Assembly: GCA_964652155.1 (NCBI GenBank)
Contig: CAZZBK010000043.1
Span: forward strand, 1-37,830
Origin: CAZZBK01 sp964652155
Lineage (GTDB): Bacteria; Planctomycetota; Planctomycetia; Pirellulales; PNKZ01
Length of the DNA: 37,830 bases
Direction of reading: 5' to 3'
This document shows positions 1 through 8,398 of this stretch, piece after piece. The position numbers were made by a program, and so were the translations under genes. The notes beneath the pieces were generated by a model that searched no databases, was not told the DNA's origin, and was given only the letters and a program-made list of their open reading frames with translations. Positions within the stretch are counted from its first letter, which is position 1. The number at the start of each line of letters is the position of its first letter.

Positions 1-140
1 CGGCCGCTCGCCCCGACCTCCCACCGCCAAGCCCAACAGGCAACCGCCCGCCGCCCCAACGGCATCACTTCCCCGTTCACACCCTGCGAGCATCAGGTAT
101 TATGTCCTCCGTGGCGAACGAAGTGGATGTTGACGCTTAG
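1..140. other. Left edge, no gene recognised
   Basis: No frame gives a recognisable protein. The three forward frames are rich in Pro, Arg and Ala and show no known motif; the frame of the next feature is closed by a TAG at 138-140. The DNA here is GC-rich, unlike the AT-richer stretch that follows, so a composition break lies near 140-180. Confidence 0.4.
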
Positions 141-407
141 CGAGTACCCTCGATCGAATCCGAAATCATTCCCCACGCTCGTACACGGCTTTTTTATGAA
201 AACGACTCCCGTCCCCTTTTCCTGTTCAATGAGTACGACAACATCTATGCTGTAGATGAATTAATTCATCGTCAGATCACTGCAAGCTGGGCGCGATTCA
301 AATCATTGCTAAATGAAAGAATTCCATCACAGGCAGAAGTTCTGCAGAAAGCTGCCGAGATTGATGCCGAGTATGGTCAGTACTTCAAGGTATTTCCGAG
401 GCCATAA
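141..407 (+). pseudogene. Orphan C-terminal tip, possibly of a polymorphic toxin
   Basis: An open frame of 88 codons runs from just after a TAG (138-140) to a TAA at 405-407. It has no ATG, GTG or TTG at a plausible position near its start. The peptide looks like real protein (for example LFLFNEYDNIYAVDELIHR, then a helical, charged tail ending FKVFPRP), and the DNA is AT-richer than the window average. Its stop lies 5 nt before the SUKH immunity gene at 413. That spacing and order match the C-terminal toxin tip of an RHS-type protein followed by its immunity gene, but I do not recognise a toxin fold. It could instead be a remnant of another immunity or hypothetical gene. The call as a broken gene rests on the missing start and the RHS fragment nearby. 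Confidence 0.45.
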
Positions 408-412
408 TTATC

Positions 413-988
413 ATGACACCAAAAATTGAATCGCTTCTTAAAACCACAGCAGAGTTATTAAAAGAGAAACTCCCACTAGGTGCAACGTCCGATGTAATTG
501 CAATATCTGAAAAAGAACTTGATATGGTATTTCCTGATCAACTCCGGCGCTGGCTTGCAAGTCACAACGGCATGAATCTATTGCCAGCGCGTTACTATGG
601 CGTATGCCGTAGTGATAAGGAAAGAATTGACGCACGATTCATTTTAAGTGAGCAAATGTACCCTATTTACAGGGCGCTAAAATGGTTTCCAATAGCCGAT
701 GATGGCTGTGGCAACTATTGGGTGATGCCTACACTTGGCGACAGGCATCCAATACTGTTCGTGGACAATGGGTATGCAGAGGATAAGGCGAAATACGTCG
801 TTGCTTCTGACTTGGAGCATTTTCTTGAAATGATCTTAGAAGATCAAATCGCGACCCGCCGCGATTTCAAGCTCACGGTTTATGATCGCTGGCCGGGCAA
901 CGAGGCATTTGTACGAGCGCGGGACCCCAAGATCGGCGAATATGACGGAGTCTATCCGATGTGGGAAGCTGATCGCCACCGCAGCTAG
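413..988 (+). CDS. SUKH / SMI1-KNR4 family immunity protein
   Basis: This 191-residue cytosolic protein has the SMI1/KNR4 (SUKH) signature. An N-terminal helix region ends in a 'FPDQLRRWLASHNGM' stretch (residues 40-54). The core follows as WFPIADDGCGNYW (91-103), the usual W-F-x-I-a-x-D-G-x-G-N-x-W pattern. The C-terminal 'DP...MWEAD' tail (about 171-187) is also typical, so the gene looks full length. Family knowledge: SUKH proteins neutralise C-terminal toxin domains of contact-dependent or RHS-type polymorphic toxins by direct binding. The ATG at 413 lies 5 nt after the preceding stop, which suggests translational coupling to the toxin tip. The gene is AT-richer than its surroundings, as expected of an exchanged toxin/immunity cassette. 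The cognate toxin activity cannot be named. Confidence 0.82.
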   Translation: MTPKIESLLKTTAELLKEKLPLGATSDVIAISEKELDMVFPDQLRRWLASHNGMNLLPARYYGVCRSDKERIDARFILSEQMYPIYRALKWFPIADDGCGNYWVMPTLGDRHPILFVDNGYAEDKAKYVVASDLEHFLEMILEDQIATRRDFKLTVYDRWPGNEAFVRARDPKIGEYDGVYPMWEADRHRS

Positions 989-1033
989 AGCTTACGTTGC
1001 TGTCCTACGCCAGCGAATCTTGGGTGAACATAT

Positions 1034-1590
1034 GTGAGTTGCGGTTATCTGTCGCCCGACCTGACGACCGAGCTGCCCGCGAGCGGCTTCGATGTCACGC
1101 AGTACGACGGCTACGATGCCCACGGCAATCTGACGCATGTCACCTATGCCGACAATACCTGGAGCAGCTTTGCCTATACCTCGACCCTGAGCACCCATTG
1201 GTACACACGCGATCCCAACGGCCAGCAGACGACCTCGACGCCCGACAATTACGGCAATCTCTTGGATGTGGTCGATGCCCTGGGGCGTCATACCCAGTAC
1301 GAATACACCCTCGCTCCGGCCACAGGGGCCATGAACGCGATCCCCGGCGGCCTCGTGAAGAAGATCACCGACCCGCTCGGCCGCGTGACAGATTTTGAGT
1401 ACTACGAATCCGGCAACCTGATTGGCCTGGTCAAAATGAAAACCATCACGGGCGTGAGCAGCTTGGGTGGCATCGTCTCGATGGCGACCAGTTATACCTA
1501 CGATCAGTATCGTCATCTAAAAACCGCGACCGACCTGACCACCGGCCTCGTCACCACGTACCAGTACGATCTGATCGGCCAGCTTCCTTC
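1034..1590 (+). pseudogene. RHS/YD-repeat core fragment (broken gene)
   Basis: The translated frame carries typical RHS/YD repeats: 'YDGYDAHGNLTHVTY', 'DNYGNLLDVVDALGRHTQYEY', 'ITDPLGRVTDFEYYESGNL', 'TYDQYRHLKTATD' and 'YQYDLIGQLPS'. These repeats build the beta-shell that encapsulates a toxin in RHS proteins, which are normally more than 1,000 residues long with an export or lead domain. Here only about 185 residues remain. The frame is closed upstream by a TGA at 1025 and has only a GTG (1034) as possible start. Downstream the YD pattern stops at about 1590 and runs into low-information sequence up to a stop near 1801. No RHS C-terminal boundary motif (PxxxxDPxG-like) is present. I read this as a deletion remnant, probably of the same locus as the SUKH gene. 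Confidence 0.75.
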
Positions 1591-1620
1591 CGTGTTTATC
1601 GGTGTTCATCCGTGGTTCCA
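1591..1620 (+). repeat. Short degenerate tandem repeat (GTGTTYATC-type)
   Basis: Three consecutive 10-mers (cgtgtttatc, ggtgttcatc, cgtggttcca) are imperfect copies of one another. The stretch sits exactly where the RHS coding signal ends. It resembles the 'ggtgttcatccgtggtt' phrase that I recall as a dispersed intergenic sequence in planctomycete and related genomes; that part is recollection, not something shown here. It may mark the recombination point that cut the RHS gene. Confidence 0.4.
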
Positions 1621-1812
1621 TTCCCCGCTCACCCCGATCAGCCGCATCCATGCTGAATTCGCATGGTTATTGCCTATTTTTGCGGCTCTGGCGTGGTGCT
1701 TTCGCCCGGGGCGTGCAAGTGTCGTTTCGGATTGGAGATTCGAGCGTGTTTACGCTATCCTAAAGGCTTGGTACGTAACGGGGCTTCGACTGGCGGAATA
1801 GGTGACCCACCC

Positions 1813-4800
1813 GTGAGCAAACTTCTCAGACTCGAAGCGGCTTGGATGGGCGTCTGGCTGCTGCTCGTCGGCCACTCATTGAACGCGGCGGAGACGACCG
1901 CGCCGGCGTCTTACGCCCAGGCCGTGCTCGCGGACAAGCCGGTTGCCTACTGGCGCTTCGAGGCAGGCAATCTGGCCACGCATCCCGAGAGCGCCGCGGC
2001 GGCCGTGCTCGAAAAGGGCAAAGTTCGCGGACAGGTCCAGCGCGAAGAGGCGGGACCCGACCCGGCGCGGTTCCCGTTGTTCGATGCCAAACAGCATGCC
2101 ATCCAGTTCAGCCAGCCGGGGGCGATCACCGTCGCCGATCCGGGCGATAACAGCCCGCTCGACTTTGCCCGCGGCGACTCGATCACCATCGAGGCCTGGG
2201 TCAATGTCAGCAAGCTGAGCAATGGCCAGCAAATGTACGTTGTGGGCAAAGGCCGCACGAAGAACGAGGGCTTTGCCGATGAAAACCAAAACTACGCTTT
2301 GCGTTTGGCGGGGATCGACGGCCAGGCGCGCCTCAGCTTTCTGTTCCGCAGCGCCGACAACCGCCGAGGCCATCGCGACGACTACCATCGCTGGAACTCG
2401 TCGCGGGGCTTTGCGGTGAAGAGTGGCTGGCATCACATTGCCGTGAGCTACACGTTTGGCGCTCCCGAGTCGATCCGCGGCTACGTGGATGGCCAGCCGA
2501 CCTCAGGCACCTGGGACTACGGTGGCGCGACGGACGAGGCACCGGTGGTCGACAATGACGAGTTGTGGATTGGATCGGCGTTGGGGCTGAGTGCGTCGAA
2601 CGGCTTTCAGGGTTCGATTGACGAGGTGGCTTTGTATCGAGCGGCGCTCGCGCCGGAACGAATGGCCGCGCGTTGGCGTGCGATCGAGCCCAAGCCGTAT
2701 ATCACGAACGTGCCCTTGCCCGAGGGGCGCGTGCTGATCGAGATCTTCGAGGGGATAATCGACGCGAAAGATTGGTCGTTCATCCTCGGCGAGCCGACCG
2801 AGCGATTCTCGGCCGATGCGTTTTTTTGGCGCGAGCTGCCCCATAAGTACACGGCGCGTGGTGTGCGCGACGATCGCAGCAACCCGCTGGTGGTCCGCGC
2901 CACGGCCGAGGTCGTGCTTGGCGAGGGACCGATGCATTGGTTGGTACGCAGTCGTGGCGCGGCGCGGCTCTTTGTCGACCAGAAGCCGGTCGCGCAGATT
3001 GCCTTTCCCTCGAACCGGACCGACGGGCATCAGCCGATCTACACGGTCGTGCCGAGCCCACACAAGGGTCTGCGACCGCTGGCGATTGGCGATCAAGAGC
3101 AGCTTGTCTCGTTCACGGGAGACGGCCGGGCGCATCGCGTGACGTTCGAGTTCATCGTGGGTGGGGGCAAGCGTCGCGCCGAACTTGGCGAGACGTTCGT
3201 GTCGGTGGCTCGGCCCGACGAAGCCTTCAGGCCACTCAACGAGCGACAGGCGACATTCGCATCGGCTGACGATTGGGACGTTTACGAAGCGGCCCAACAG
3301 CGGCAGCTTGTCGAACTCAACCGCGAGCGTCGCATGGCGGCGTCACGTGAGTATGCAGCCTATTGGAGTGACCGGCACGAGAAGGCGCGCGTTGCGCTCA
3401 AGGCCCTGCCCTCCATTGAGGTTCCGCAACTCGCTGGCGCGGCTGCGATTCATAACGACATCGATCGTTTTATTCAAGCACGGCTCGACGCCGCGCAGCT
3501 CAAGCCGATGCCGCTCGCCGACGACTGGACGTTCCTGCGCCGCGTGACGCTCGACACGCTGGGTCGGCTGCCGAATCGCGCCGAGGTCGAGCAATTTTGG
3601 GCGATTGAGGCTCCCACGCGACGCTCGGCCTGGATTGACCGTCTGCTCTCAAGCGACGAGTGGGCCGATCATTGGGTTGGCTATTGGCAAGATGTGCTGG
3701 CCGAGAACCCGAACATTCTCAACCCGACGCTCAACAACACCGGTCCGTTCCGCTGGTGGATTTACGAGTCGTTTTTGGACAACAAGCCGTTCGACCGCTT
3801 TGCGACCGAGCTTATTTTGATGGAAGGGAGTGTGCTGGGCGGCGGGGCGGGTGGCTTTGCGATGGCGACCCAAAACGACGTGCCGATGGCCGCCAAGGCG
3901 CATGTCATCGGGCAGGCGTTTCTGGCGATGGAGATGAAGTGCGCCCGCTGCCATGACGCGCCGTATCATGATTTCCGTCAGCGCGAGTTGTTCAGTCTGG
4001 CCGCGATGCTCAATCGCGCGCCGCAAGCTGTTCCCAAGACAAGTAGCATACCGGTCTCGGACGAAGCGTTGCAGTCGTTGCTCGTGAAGGTCACGCTCAA
4101 GCCGGGCGAGAACGTGCCGCCCGAGTGGCCGTTTGCCGAACTGCTCAACGGCTCGGCGGTGGTCGACATGCTGCAAGACCGCAACGACCGCCGCGAGCAA
4201 CTCGCCGCGCTGGTCACGTCGAGCGACAATCATCGCTTCGCGCAGGTGATCGTCAATCGGCTTTGGCATCGGTACCTGGGGCGCGGCTTGATCGAGCCGG
4301 TCGACGACTGGCAACAGCAACAGCCCGTGCAGCGTGAGTTGTTCGCTTGGCTCGAGCGCGAACTGGTCCGGAGCGGATACGACCTCAAGCAGCTTGCGCG
4401 GCTGATTCTCGGCTCGCACGTGTATCAGCGGCAGTGTCTCGATCCCGCGGCGGTCGACGCCGAGCGGGCCAGTCTGTTTGCAGGACCGATACGGCGGCGG
4501 ATGTCGGCCGAGCAGATCGTCGACTCGCTGCTCTCGGCCAGCGGCAAAACGTTGAATGTCGAGGACATGAATATCGACGTCGACGGTTCGCGTCGCACCG
4601 ATGTGTCGATCAACCTGGGGGCCCCTTCGCGGGCCTGGCAATTCACGTCGCTGTCGAATGAGCGGGATCGCCCCAGCTTGTCATTGCCCGCCGCCCAGAC
4701 GGTGGTCAACGTGCTCGAAGCATTTGACTGGCGCGGCGCGCGACAAGATCCGCGCACGCAGCGTGCTCAGGAGTCGACCGCGATTCAGCCGGCCGTGTTG

Positions 4801-5217
4801 GCCAACGGCGTCTTTGCCAATCGGGCCACTCAACTCTCGGACGACAGCCAACTGACGGCGTTGGCCATTGCGGCGGACTCGCCACAGTCGCTCATTGAAG
4901 CCCTGTACGCGACGTTGCTCACACGCAGAGCGACGGCCAGCGAGTTGGCGTTGTTTGTCCCGTTGCTCCAGGATGGTTTCGAGCGGCGGATCGTGTCGCT
5001 CGACGCGCCGCGGCGTCGAGGCGTGTCTCCCAAGCAGACGGGCGTGTCGTGGTCGAATCATCTCAAGAGCGAAGCTAACCAGCGGAAGGTGCAATTGGCT
5101 GTTGAACTGGAGGCGGGTGACCCGCCGACGGCCAAGCTCGCGACCGAGTGGCGCGAGCGGGCGGAAGATTTGATTTGGACGTTGCTCAACTCTCCTGAAT
5201 TTGTGATGGTGCCCTGA
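1813..5217 (+). CDS. LamG-DUF1549-DUF1553 planctomycete cytochrome-like protein
   Basis: This exported protein of 1,134 residues starts at GTG 1813, preceded by AGGTGA at a 7-nt spacing. The start gives a clean signal peptide (WMGVWLLLVGHSLNAA). The frame stays open further upstream but adds low-information sequence. Domains: a LamG/concanavalin-like sandwich (about 30-290, with 'DSITIEAWVN', 'WHHIAVSY' and 'GSIDEVALYRAAL'), a middle region of unknown fold, DUF1549/PSCyt2 (from about 546, 'DRFIQARLDAAQLKP', 'RRVTLDTLGRLP'), a CARCH haem-c-type motif at 710-714, and DUF1553/PSD1 (from about 807, 'VNRLWHRYLGRGLIEPVDDW') to the end ('LLNSPEFVMV'). The family is largely confined to Planctomycetes and related bacteria and is usually paired with DUF1501, as here. 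The biochemical role is not established; redox or surface polysaccharide handling is the usual suggestion. Confidence 0.9.
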   Translation: MSKLLRLEAAWMGVWLLLVGHSLNAAETTAPASYAQAVLADKPVAYWRFEAGNLATHPESAAAAVLEKGKVRGQVQREEAGPDPARFPLFDAKQHAIQFSQPGAITVADPGDNSPLDFARGDSITIEAWVNVSKLSNGQQMYVVGKGRTKNEGFADENQNYALRLAGIDGQARLSFLFRSADNRRGHRDDYHRWNSSRGFAVKSGWHHIAVSYTFGAPESIRGYVDGQPTSGTWDYGGATDEAPVVDNDELWIGSALGLSASNGFQGSIDEVALYRAALAPERMAARWRAIEPKPYITNVPLPEGRVLIEIFEGIIDAKDWSFILGEPTERFSADAFFWRELPHKYTARGVRDDRSNPLVVRATAEVVLGEGPMHWLVRSRGAARLFVDQKPVAQIAFPSNRTDGHQPIYTVVPSPHKGLRPLAIGDQEQLVSFTGDGRAHRVTFEFIVGGGKRRAELGETFVSVARPDEAFRPLNERQATFASADDWDVYEAAQQRQLVELNRERRMAASREYAAYWSDRHEKARVALKALPSIEVPQLAGAAAIHNDIDRFIQARLDAAQLKPMPLADDWTFLRRVTLDTLGRLPNRAEVEQFWAIEAPTRRSAWIDRLLSSDEWADHWVGYWQDVLAENPNILNPTLNNTGPFRWWIYESFLDNKPFDRFATELILMEGSVLGGGAGGFAMATQNDVPMAAKAHVIGQAFLAMEMKCARCHDAPYHDFRQRELFSLAAMLNRAPQAVPKTSSIPVSDEALQSLLVKVTLKPGENVPPEWPFAELLNGSAVVDMLQDRNDRREQLAALVTSSDNHRFAQVIVNRLWHRYLGRGLIEPVDDWQQQQPVQRELFAWLERELVRSGYDLKQLARLILGSHVYQRQCLDPAAVDAERASLFAGPIRRRMSAEQIVDSLLSASGKTLNVEDMNIDVDGSRRTDVSINLGAPSRAWQFTSLSNERDRPSLSLPAAQTVVNVLEAFDWRGARQDPRTQRAQESTAIQPAVLANGVFANRATQLSDDSQLTALAIAADSPQSLIEALYATLLTRRATASELALFVPLLQDGFERRIVSLDAPRRRGVSPKQTGVSWSNHLKSEANQRKVQLAVELEAGDPPTAKLATEWRERAEDLIWTLLNSPEFVMVP

Positions 5218-6527
5218 TGCCTCGAATCGACTGGACATGTTCGCGTCGTGAAGTGCTCGCGGCGGGCGCGGCGGCGGGGATGACCGCGCTGGCCTCGTCG
5301 AGCCTGTTAGCCGAGAAGCCGCTGGCGGCCTCGTTGCCGCGCGGCAAGGCCGAGCATTGCGTGTTTGTGTGGCTCGGCGGCGGCGCGGGGCACATCGACA
5401 CGTGGGACCCCAAACGGCTCGGCGACCCCAAGGAGAAAAAGGCCGGCTCGTATTATCGCCCGATCGACACGGCCATTGCGGGGACGCAAGTTTGCGAGCA
5501 CTTGCCGCGCTGCGCCGAGCGGCTCGATCGCTTCAACATTATCCGCAGCGTACACCATGAGGTGATCGACGAGCATGCCGCCGCAACCAATCGAGTGCAC
5601 ACGGGTCGACCCGTTAGCGGCACGGAGACGTATCCGTCGATTGGCTCGATTGTGGCTCATCAGCGTGGCAGCGCGGGGGACGGAGTACCGGCCTACGTGT
5701 TGATCGGATACCCGAACGTGACGCGGGGGCCCGGCTTTCTCGGCGCTCGCTATGGCTACATATATCTGACCGACACGCAAAGCGGTCCGGCGGGGTTTAC
5801 CCGCTCGAAGAACGTCACCGCCGATCGGCAAACGCGCCGCAATCAACTGCTCGAAGCGGTTCGTCGCGAGTATCGCTCGCAACACGAGGCCGAACGGTTC
5901 GTGGTCGATTACGACGCGGCCGTGGCCGAGGCCTTGCGACTGAGCGGTCCGCAGTTCATGAACATCTTTCAGCTCGACCGAGAAAGTGACACGTTGCGCA
6001 ACAGCTACGGCGGCGAGTTTGGCCAGCGTTGCCTGCTGACGCGCCGCTTGATCCAGTCGGGCGTACGGTTCGTTGAGGTCTCGCACAATTTGAACTTTCT
6101 CAACGGCACCGGCTGGGATGTGCATAACGACGGCATTCTCCAACAGCACGAACTGATTCGCGAGTTGGATCAGGCGCTTGCCGCGCTGGTCGACGACCTG
6201 GAGCAGCATAAGCTGCTCGATAAGACGTTGATTGTCGTGGCCACCGAGTTCGGCCGTCCCGCGCAGTTCGATGGCGGCGGCGGGCGTGGGCATCACAGCA
6301 AGTCGTACAGCATTACGCTCGCCGGCGGCGGCTTGCGCAACGGCCTGACGATTGGCACGACCGACGAGTTGGGGATGAAAGTCGTCGACCGGCCGGTTTC
6401 GATCCCCGACCTGCATGCGACGATCCACGCCGCGCTCGGCATCGACCCCAAGGTCGAGTTGTACAGCGGCGACCGACCGGTCCCCATTACCGACGGCGGC
6501 GTGCCTGTGAGCGAGTTGTTCGGTTAA
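5217..6527 (+). CDS. DUF1501 family exported protein (Tat-type signal)
   Basis: This 436-residue protein has an ATG that overlaps the TGA of the preceding gene (TGATG at 5215-5219), so the two are translationally coupled. The N-terminus carries a twin-arginine-like leader (CSRREVLAAGAAAGMTALASSS), implying export in folded form. DUF1501 belongs to the alkaline-phosphatase/sulfatase-like fold. Visible family motifs are 'FVWLGGGAGHIDTWDPK', 'RSVHHEVIDEHAAATNRVHTGRP', 'VSHNLNFLNGTGWDVHND', 'VVATEFGRPAQFDGGGGRGHH' and 'DLHATIHAALGID'. The more common GRDH motif reads GRGHH here, a form I believe occurs in one DUF1501 subgroup. The substrate is unknown. It most likely acts with its DUF1549/DUF1553 partner in the periplasm. 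Confidence 0.9.
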   Translation: MPRIDWTCSRREVLAAGAAAGMTALASSSLLAEKPLAASLPRGKAEHCVFVWLGGGAGHIDTWDPKRLGDPKEKKAGSYYRPIDTAIAGTQVCEHLPRCAERLDRFNIIRSVHHEVIDEHAAATNRVHTGRPVSGTETYPSIGSIVAHQRGSAGDGVPAYVLIGYPNVTRGPGFLGARYGYIYLTDTQSGPAGFTRSKNVTADRQTRRNQLLEAVRREYRSQHEAERFVVDYDAAVAEALRLSGPQFMNIFQLDRESDTLRNSYGGEFGQRCLLTRRLIQSGVRFVEVSHNLNFLNGTGWDVHNDGILQQHELIRELDQALAALVDDLEQHKLLDKTLIVVATEFGRPAQFDGGGGRGHHSKSYSITLAGGGLRNGLTIGTTDELGMKVVDRPVSIPDLHATIHAALGIDPKVELYSGDRPVPITDGGVPVSELFG

Positions 6528-6637
6528 GTGGGAAAGGGAACCACGGCTGGGCACGCATCGACACCGATGGCCCGGGGCGATGACGAACGGCTGGTTCGGA
6601 TGATCGTCAAGCGGGGGCGTGTTATCGCCGCGGCGCG

Positions 6638-7450
6638 CTAGACATACTGTTCACGGAGCATGTCGGCGGCGGACTCGTCGAGTTGCTCGCTGCGGCGAAC
6701 CTCTTCGAAGCGGGCGAGCAGATCCTCGGGCGTGAGGCGGCGTTTCTCGGCCCCCTGGAAGTCATGCAGCACGCGCCCGCGGACCATCATGATGAGCCGG
6801 TCGCCCAAGTTCGCGGCCTGATGCATCGAGTGCGTGACCATCAACGTGGTCAACCGATCGCGGCGGATAAACTCTTCGGTGAGGCGGATGACTTGATCGG
6901 CGCTCTTGGGGTCGAGCGCGGCGGTGTGCTCGTCGAGCAAGAGCAAATGGGGTTTGATCAGCCCGGCCATGAGCAGCGTGAGCGACTGCCGCTGTCCGCC
7001 CGAGAGGCTGCCGATGGCATTGTCGAGGCGGCCTTCCAGGCCGAGCCCCATCTGTCGCACCCGTTCGCGGAAGCTGTCTTTTTTACGTCGACTGAGAGCG
7101 GGTCCCAAGCCGCGCCAACGCCCTCGCTTGGCGGCCAGCGCCAGGTTCTCGGCGATGGTCATCGACGGCGCGGTGCCGCTGAACGGGTTCTGAAACACCC
7201 GGCCGATGAGTTTGGCGCGGCGGTGTTCGGGCCAGCGGGTAATGTTGCGCCCTTGCAGGTGAATGCTTCCCGAGTCGACGATGAACGAGCCGGCCACGGC
7301 GTTGAGCAGCGTCGACTTGCCTGAGCCATTGGTGCCGATCACGATGACGAACGAGCCGTCCTCGATTTGCAGATCGACCCCTTGAAGCGCGCGAACCTCG
7401 TTGGGGGTGCCGGCATGAAACGTTTTGTGGATATTGCGGATTTCGAGCAT
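6638..7450 (-). CDS. ABC importer ATP-binding protein (TrpZ-like)
   Basis: This 270-residue cytoplasmic ATPase is the last gene of a four-gene ABC operon. Walker A is GTNGSGKST (39-47), the Q-loop is Q87, the signature LSGGQ (149-153), Walker B LLLLDEHTAALD (with D173/E174), and the switch His is H207 (VTHSM). The DEH after Walker B, instead of the common DEP, is what I recall for the ATPases that partner ABC_sub_bind binding proteins. The start lies 9 nt after the permease stop. The genes encode an importer whose relatives include the TrpXYZ (tryptophan/tyrosine) systems, but the substrate cannot be read from the sequence. Transcription converges on the DUF1501 gene, with only 110 nt between their ends. 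Confidence 0.92.
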   Translation of the reverse strand: MLEIRNIHKTFHAGTPNEVRALQGVDLQIEDGSFVIVIGTNGSGKSTLLNAVAGSFIVDSGSIHLQGRNITRWPEHRRAKLIGRVFQNPFSGTAPSMTIAENLALAAKRGRWRGLGPALSRRKKDSFRERVRQMGLGLEGRLDNAIGSLSGGQRQSLTLLMAGLIKPHLLLLDEHTAALDPKSADQVIRLTEEFIRRDRLTTLMVTHSMHQAANLGDRLIMMVRGRVLHDFQGAEKRRLTPEDLLARFEEVRRSEQLDESAADMLREQYV

Positions 7451-7459
7451 AAAAGACCG

Positions 7460-8398
7460 TTAGCGAATTTCTTTTGCCGTCACGGCGCGCGACAGCCGCG
7501 ACTTGATGGAGCCGAGCGTGTTGGGGAAAAACAACGCGGCAAACACGAACACGGCGGTGACCAGTTTCAGGTCGTTTGGGTTGAGGCCCCAACGCAAGGC
7601 GATGGCCACCAGCAAGCGAAACAAGATCGAGCCCATCGCCGCGCCGACGATCAGCCACCCAATGTTCCGGGAGCCGATGAGCGATTCGCCGATGATGACG
7701 CTGGCGAACCCCAGGACGAGCATGCCGATGCCCATCTGCACGTCGGCAAATCCCTGATACTGGACGAGCAGCGCGCCGGCGAGGGCGATCAGCCCGTTGG
7801 CCAGCGCCAGCCCAAAGGTGGTCATCGCGCCGACGTTCACTCCCTGGGCGCGGATCATTTGCTCGTTGTCGCCGCTGGCGCACATGGCGAGCCCGATGTT
7901 GGTGCGGAGAAAGGCATACAATCCGAGGGAGACCGCCAGAGCCATCGCCGTCACGAGCGCCGCGACGTACACATCTTGGACGCTCAGTTGCCAACGCCAG
8001 AGCGACCATTGGGCGTCGTTGGCCGCGAGTTGTTGCACTTGGGTGAAGATCGTTGCTTCATTGAGCAGCGGCAGATTGCTCTTGCCCATGACGCGCAGAT
8101 TGACCGAGTACAGTGCGGTCATCACGAGGATTCCGGCGAGCAGACCGTTGATGTTACAGCGCGTGGCGAGCACGCCGGTCACGGTCCCCGCGGCGGCACC
8201 GGCGAGCGCGCCGGCGAGCGTGGCCAACCAGGGATTCACCCCCGCGATTAGCAAGGTGGCGGTGGTCGCGCCGCCCAGCGCGATCGAGCCGTCGACGGTC
8301 AAGTCGCGAAAGACCAGGATGCGAAAACTGATGAGCACCCCGAGCGCCAACAGCGCCAGGATCAGGCCCATCGTGAATGAGCTAACGAGCAACGTCAT
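7460..8398 (-). CDS. ABC importer permease, branched-chain/TrpY-like
   Basis: This 312-residue polytopic inner-membrane protein starts at ATG 8398-8396, which overlaps the TGA of the STAS gene by 4 nt (ATGA). The same frame remains open far upstream, but that part only shadows the STAS gene. The N-terminus 'FTMGLILALLALGVLISFRIL.FRDLTVDGSIALGGA' is the signature of the BPD_transp_2 permeases in ABC_sub_bind systems. About eight to nine hydrophobic segments follow, with a cytoplasmic-loop region 'NIGLAMCASGDNEQMIRAQGVNV' that would contact the ATPase. Only one permease is encoded, so the transporter is expected to use a permease homodimer. Position between binding-protein and ATPase genes supports the call. 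Confidence 0.9.
   Translation of the reverse strand: MTLLVSSFTMGLILALLALGVLISFRILVFRDLTVDGSIALGGATTATLLIAGVNPWLATLAGALAGAAAGTVTGVLATRCNINGLLAGILVMTALYSVNLRVMGKSNLPLLNEATIFTQVQQLAANDAQWSLWRWQLSVQDVYVAALVTAMALAVSLGLYAFLRTNIGLAMCASGDNEQMIRAQGVNVGAMTTFGLALANGLIALAGALLVQYQGFADVQMGIGMLVLGFASVIIGESLIGSRNIGWLIVGAAMGSILFRLLVAIALRWGLNPNDLKLVTAVFVFAALFFPNTLGSIKSRLSRAVTAKEIR

Noticed and set aside
1663..1812. N-terminal extension of the LamG-DUF1549 protein from ATG 1663
   Set aside because: The extension reads as unstructured, Cys-rich sequence and would bury the signal peptide. GTG 1813 has a proper ribosome-binding site and directly precedes the signal peptide.
6567..6641. 24-codon plus-strand frame (MARGDDERLVRM...) after the DUF1501 gene
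   Set aside because: It is too short, has no clear ribosome-binding site and overlaps the end of the ABC ATPase gene. Such frames are expected by chance.
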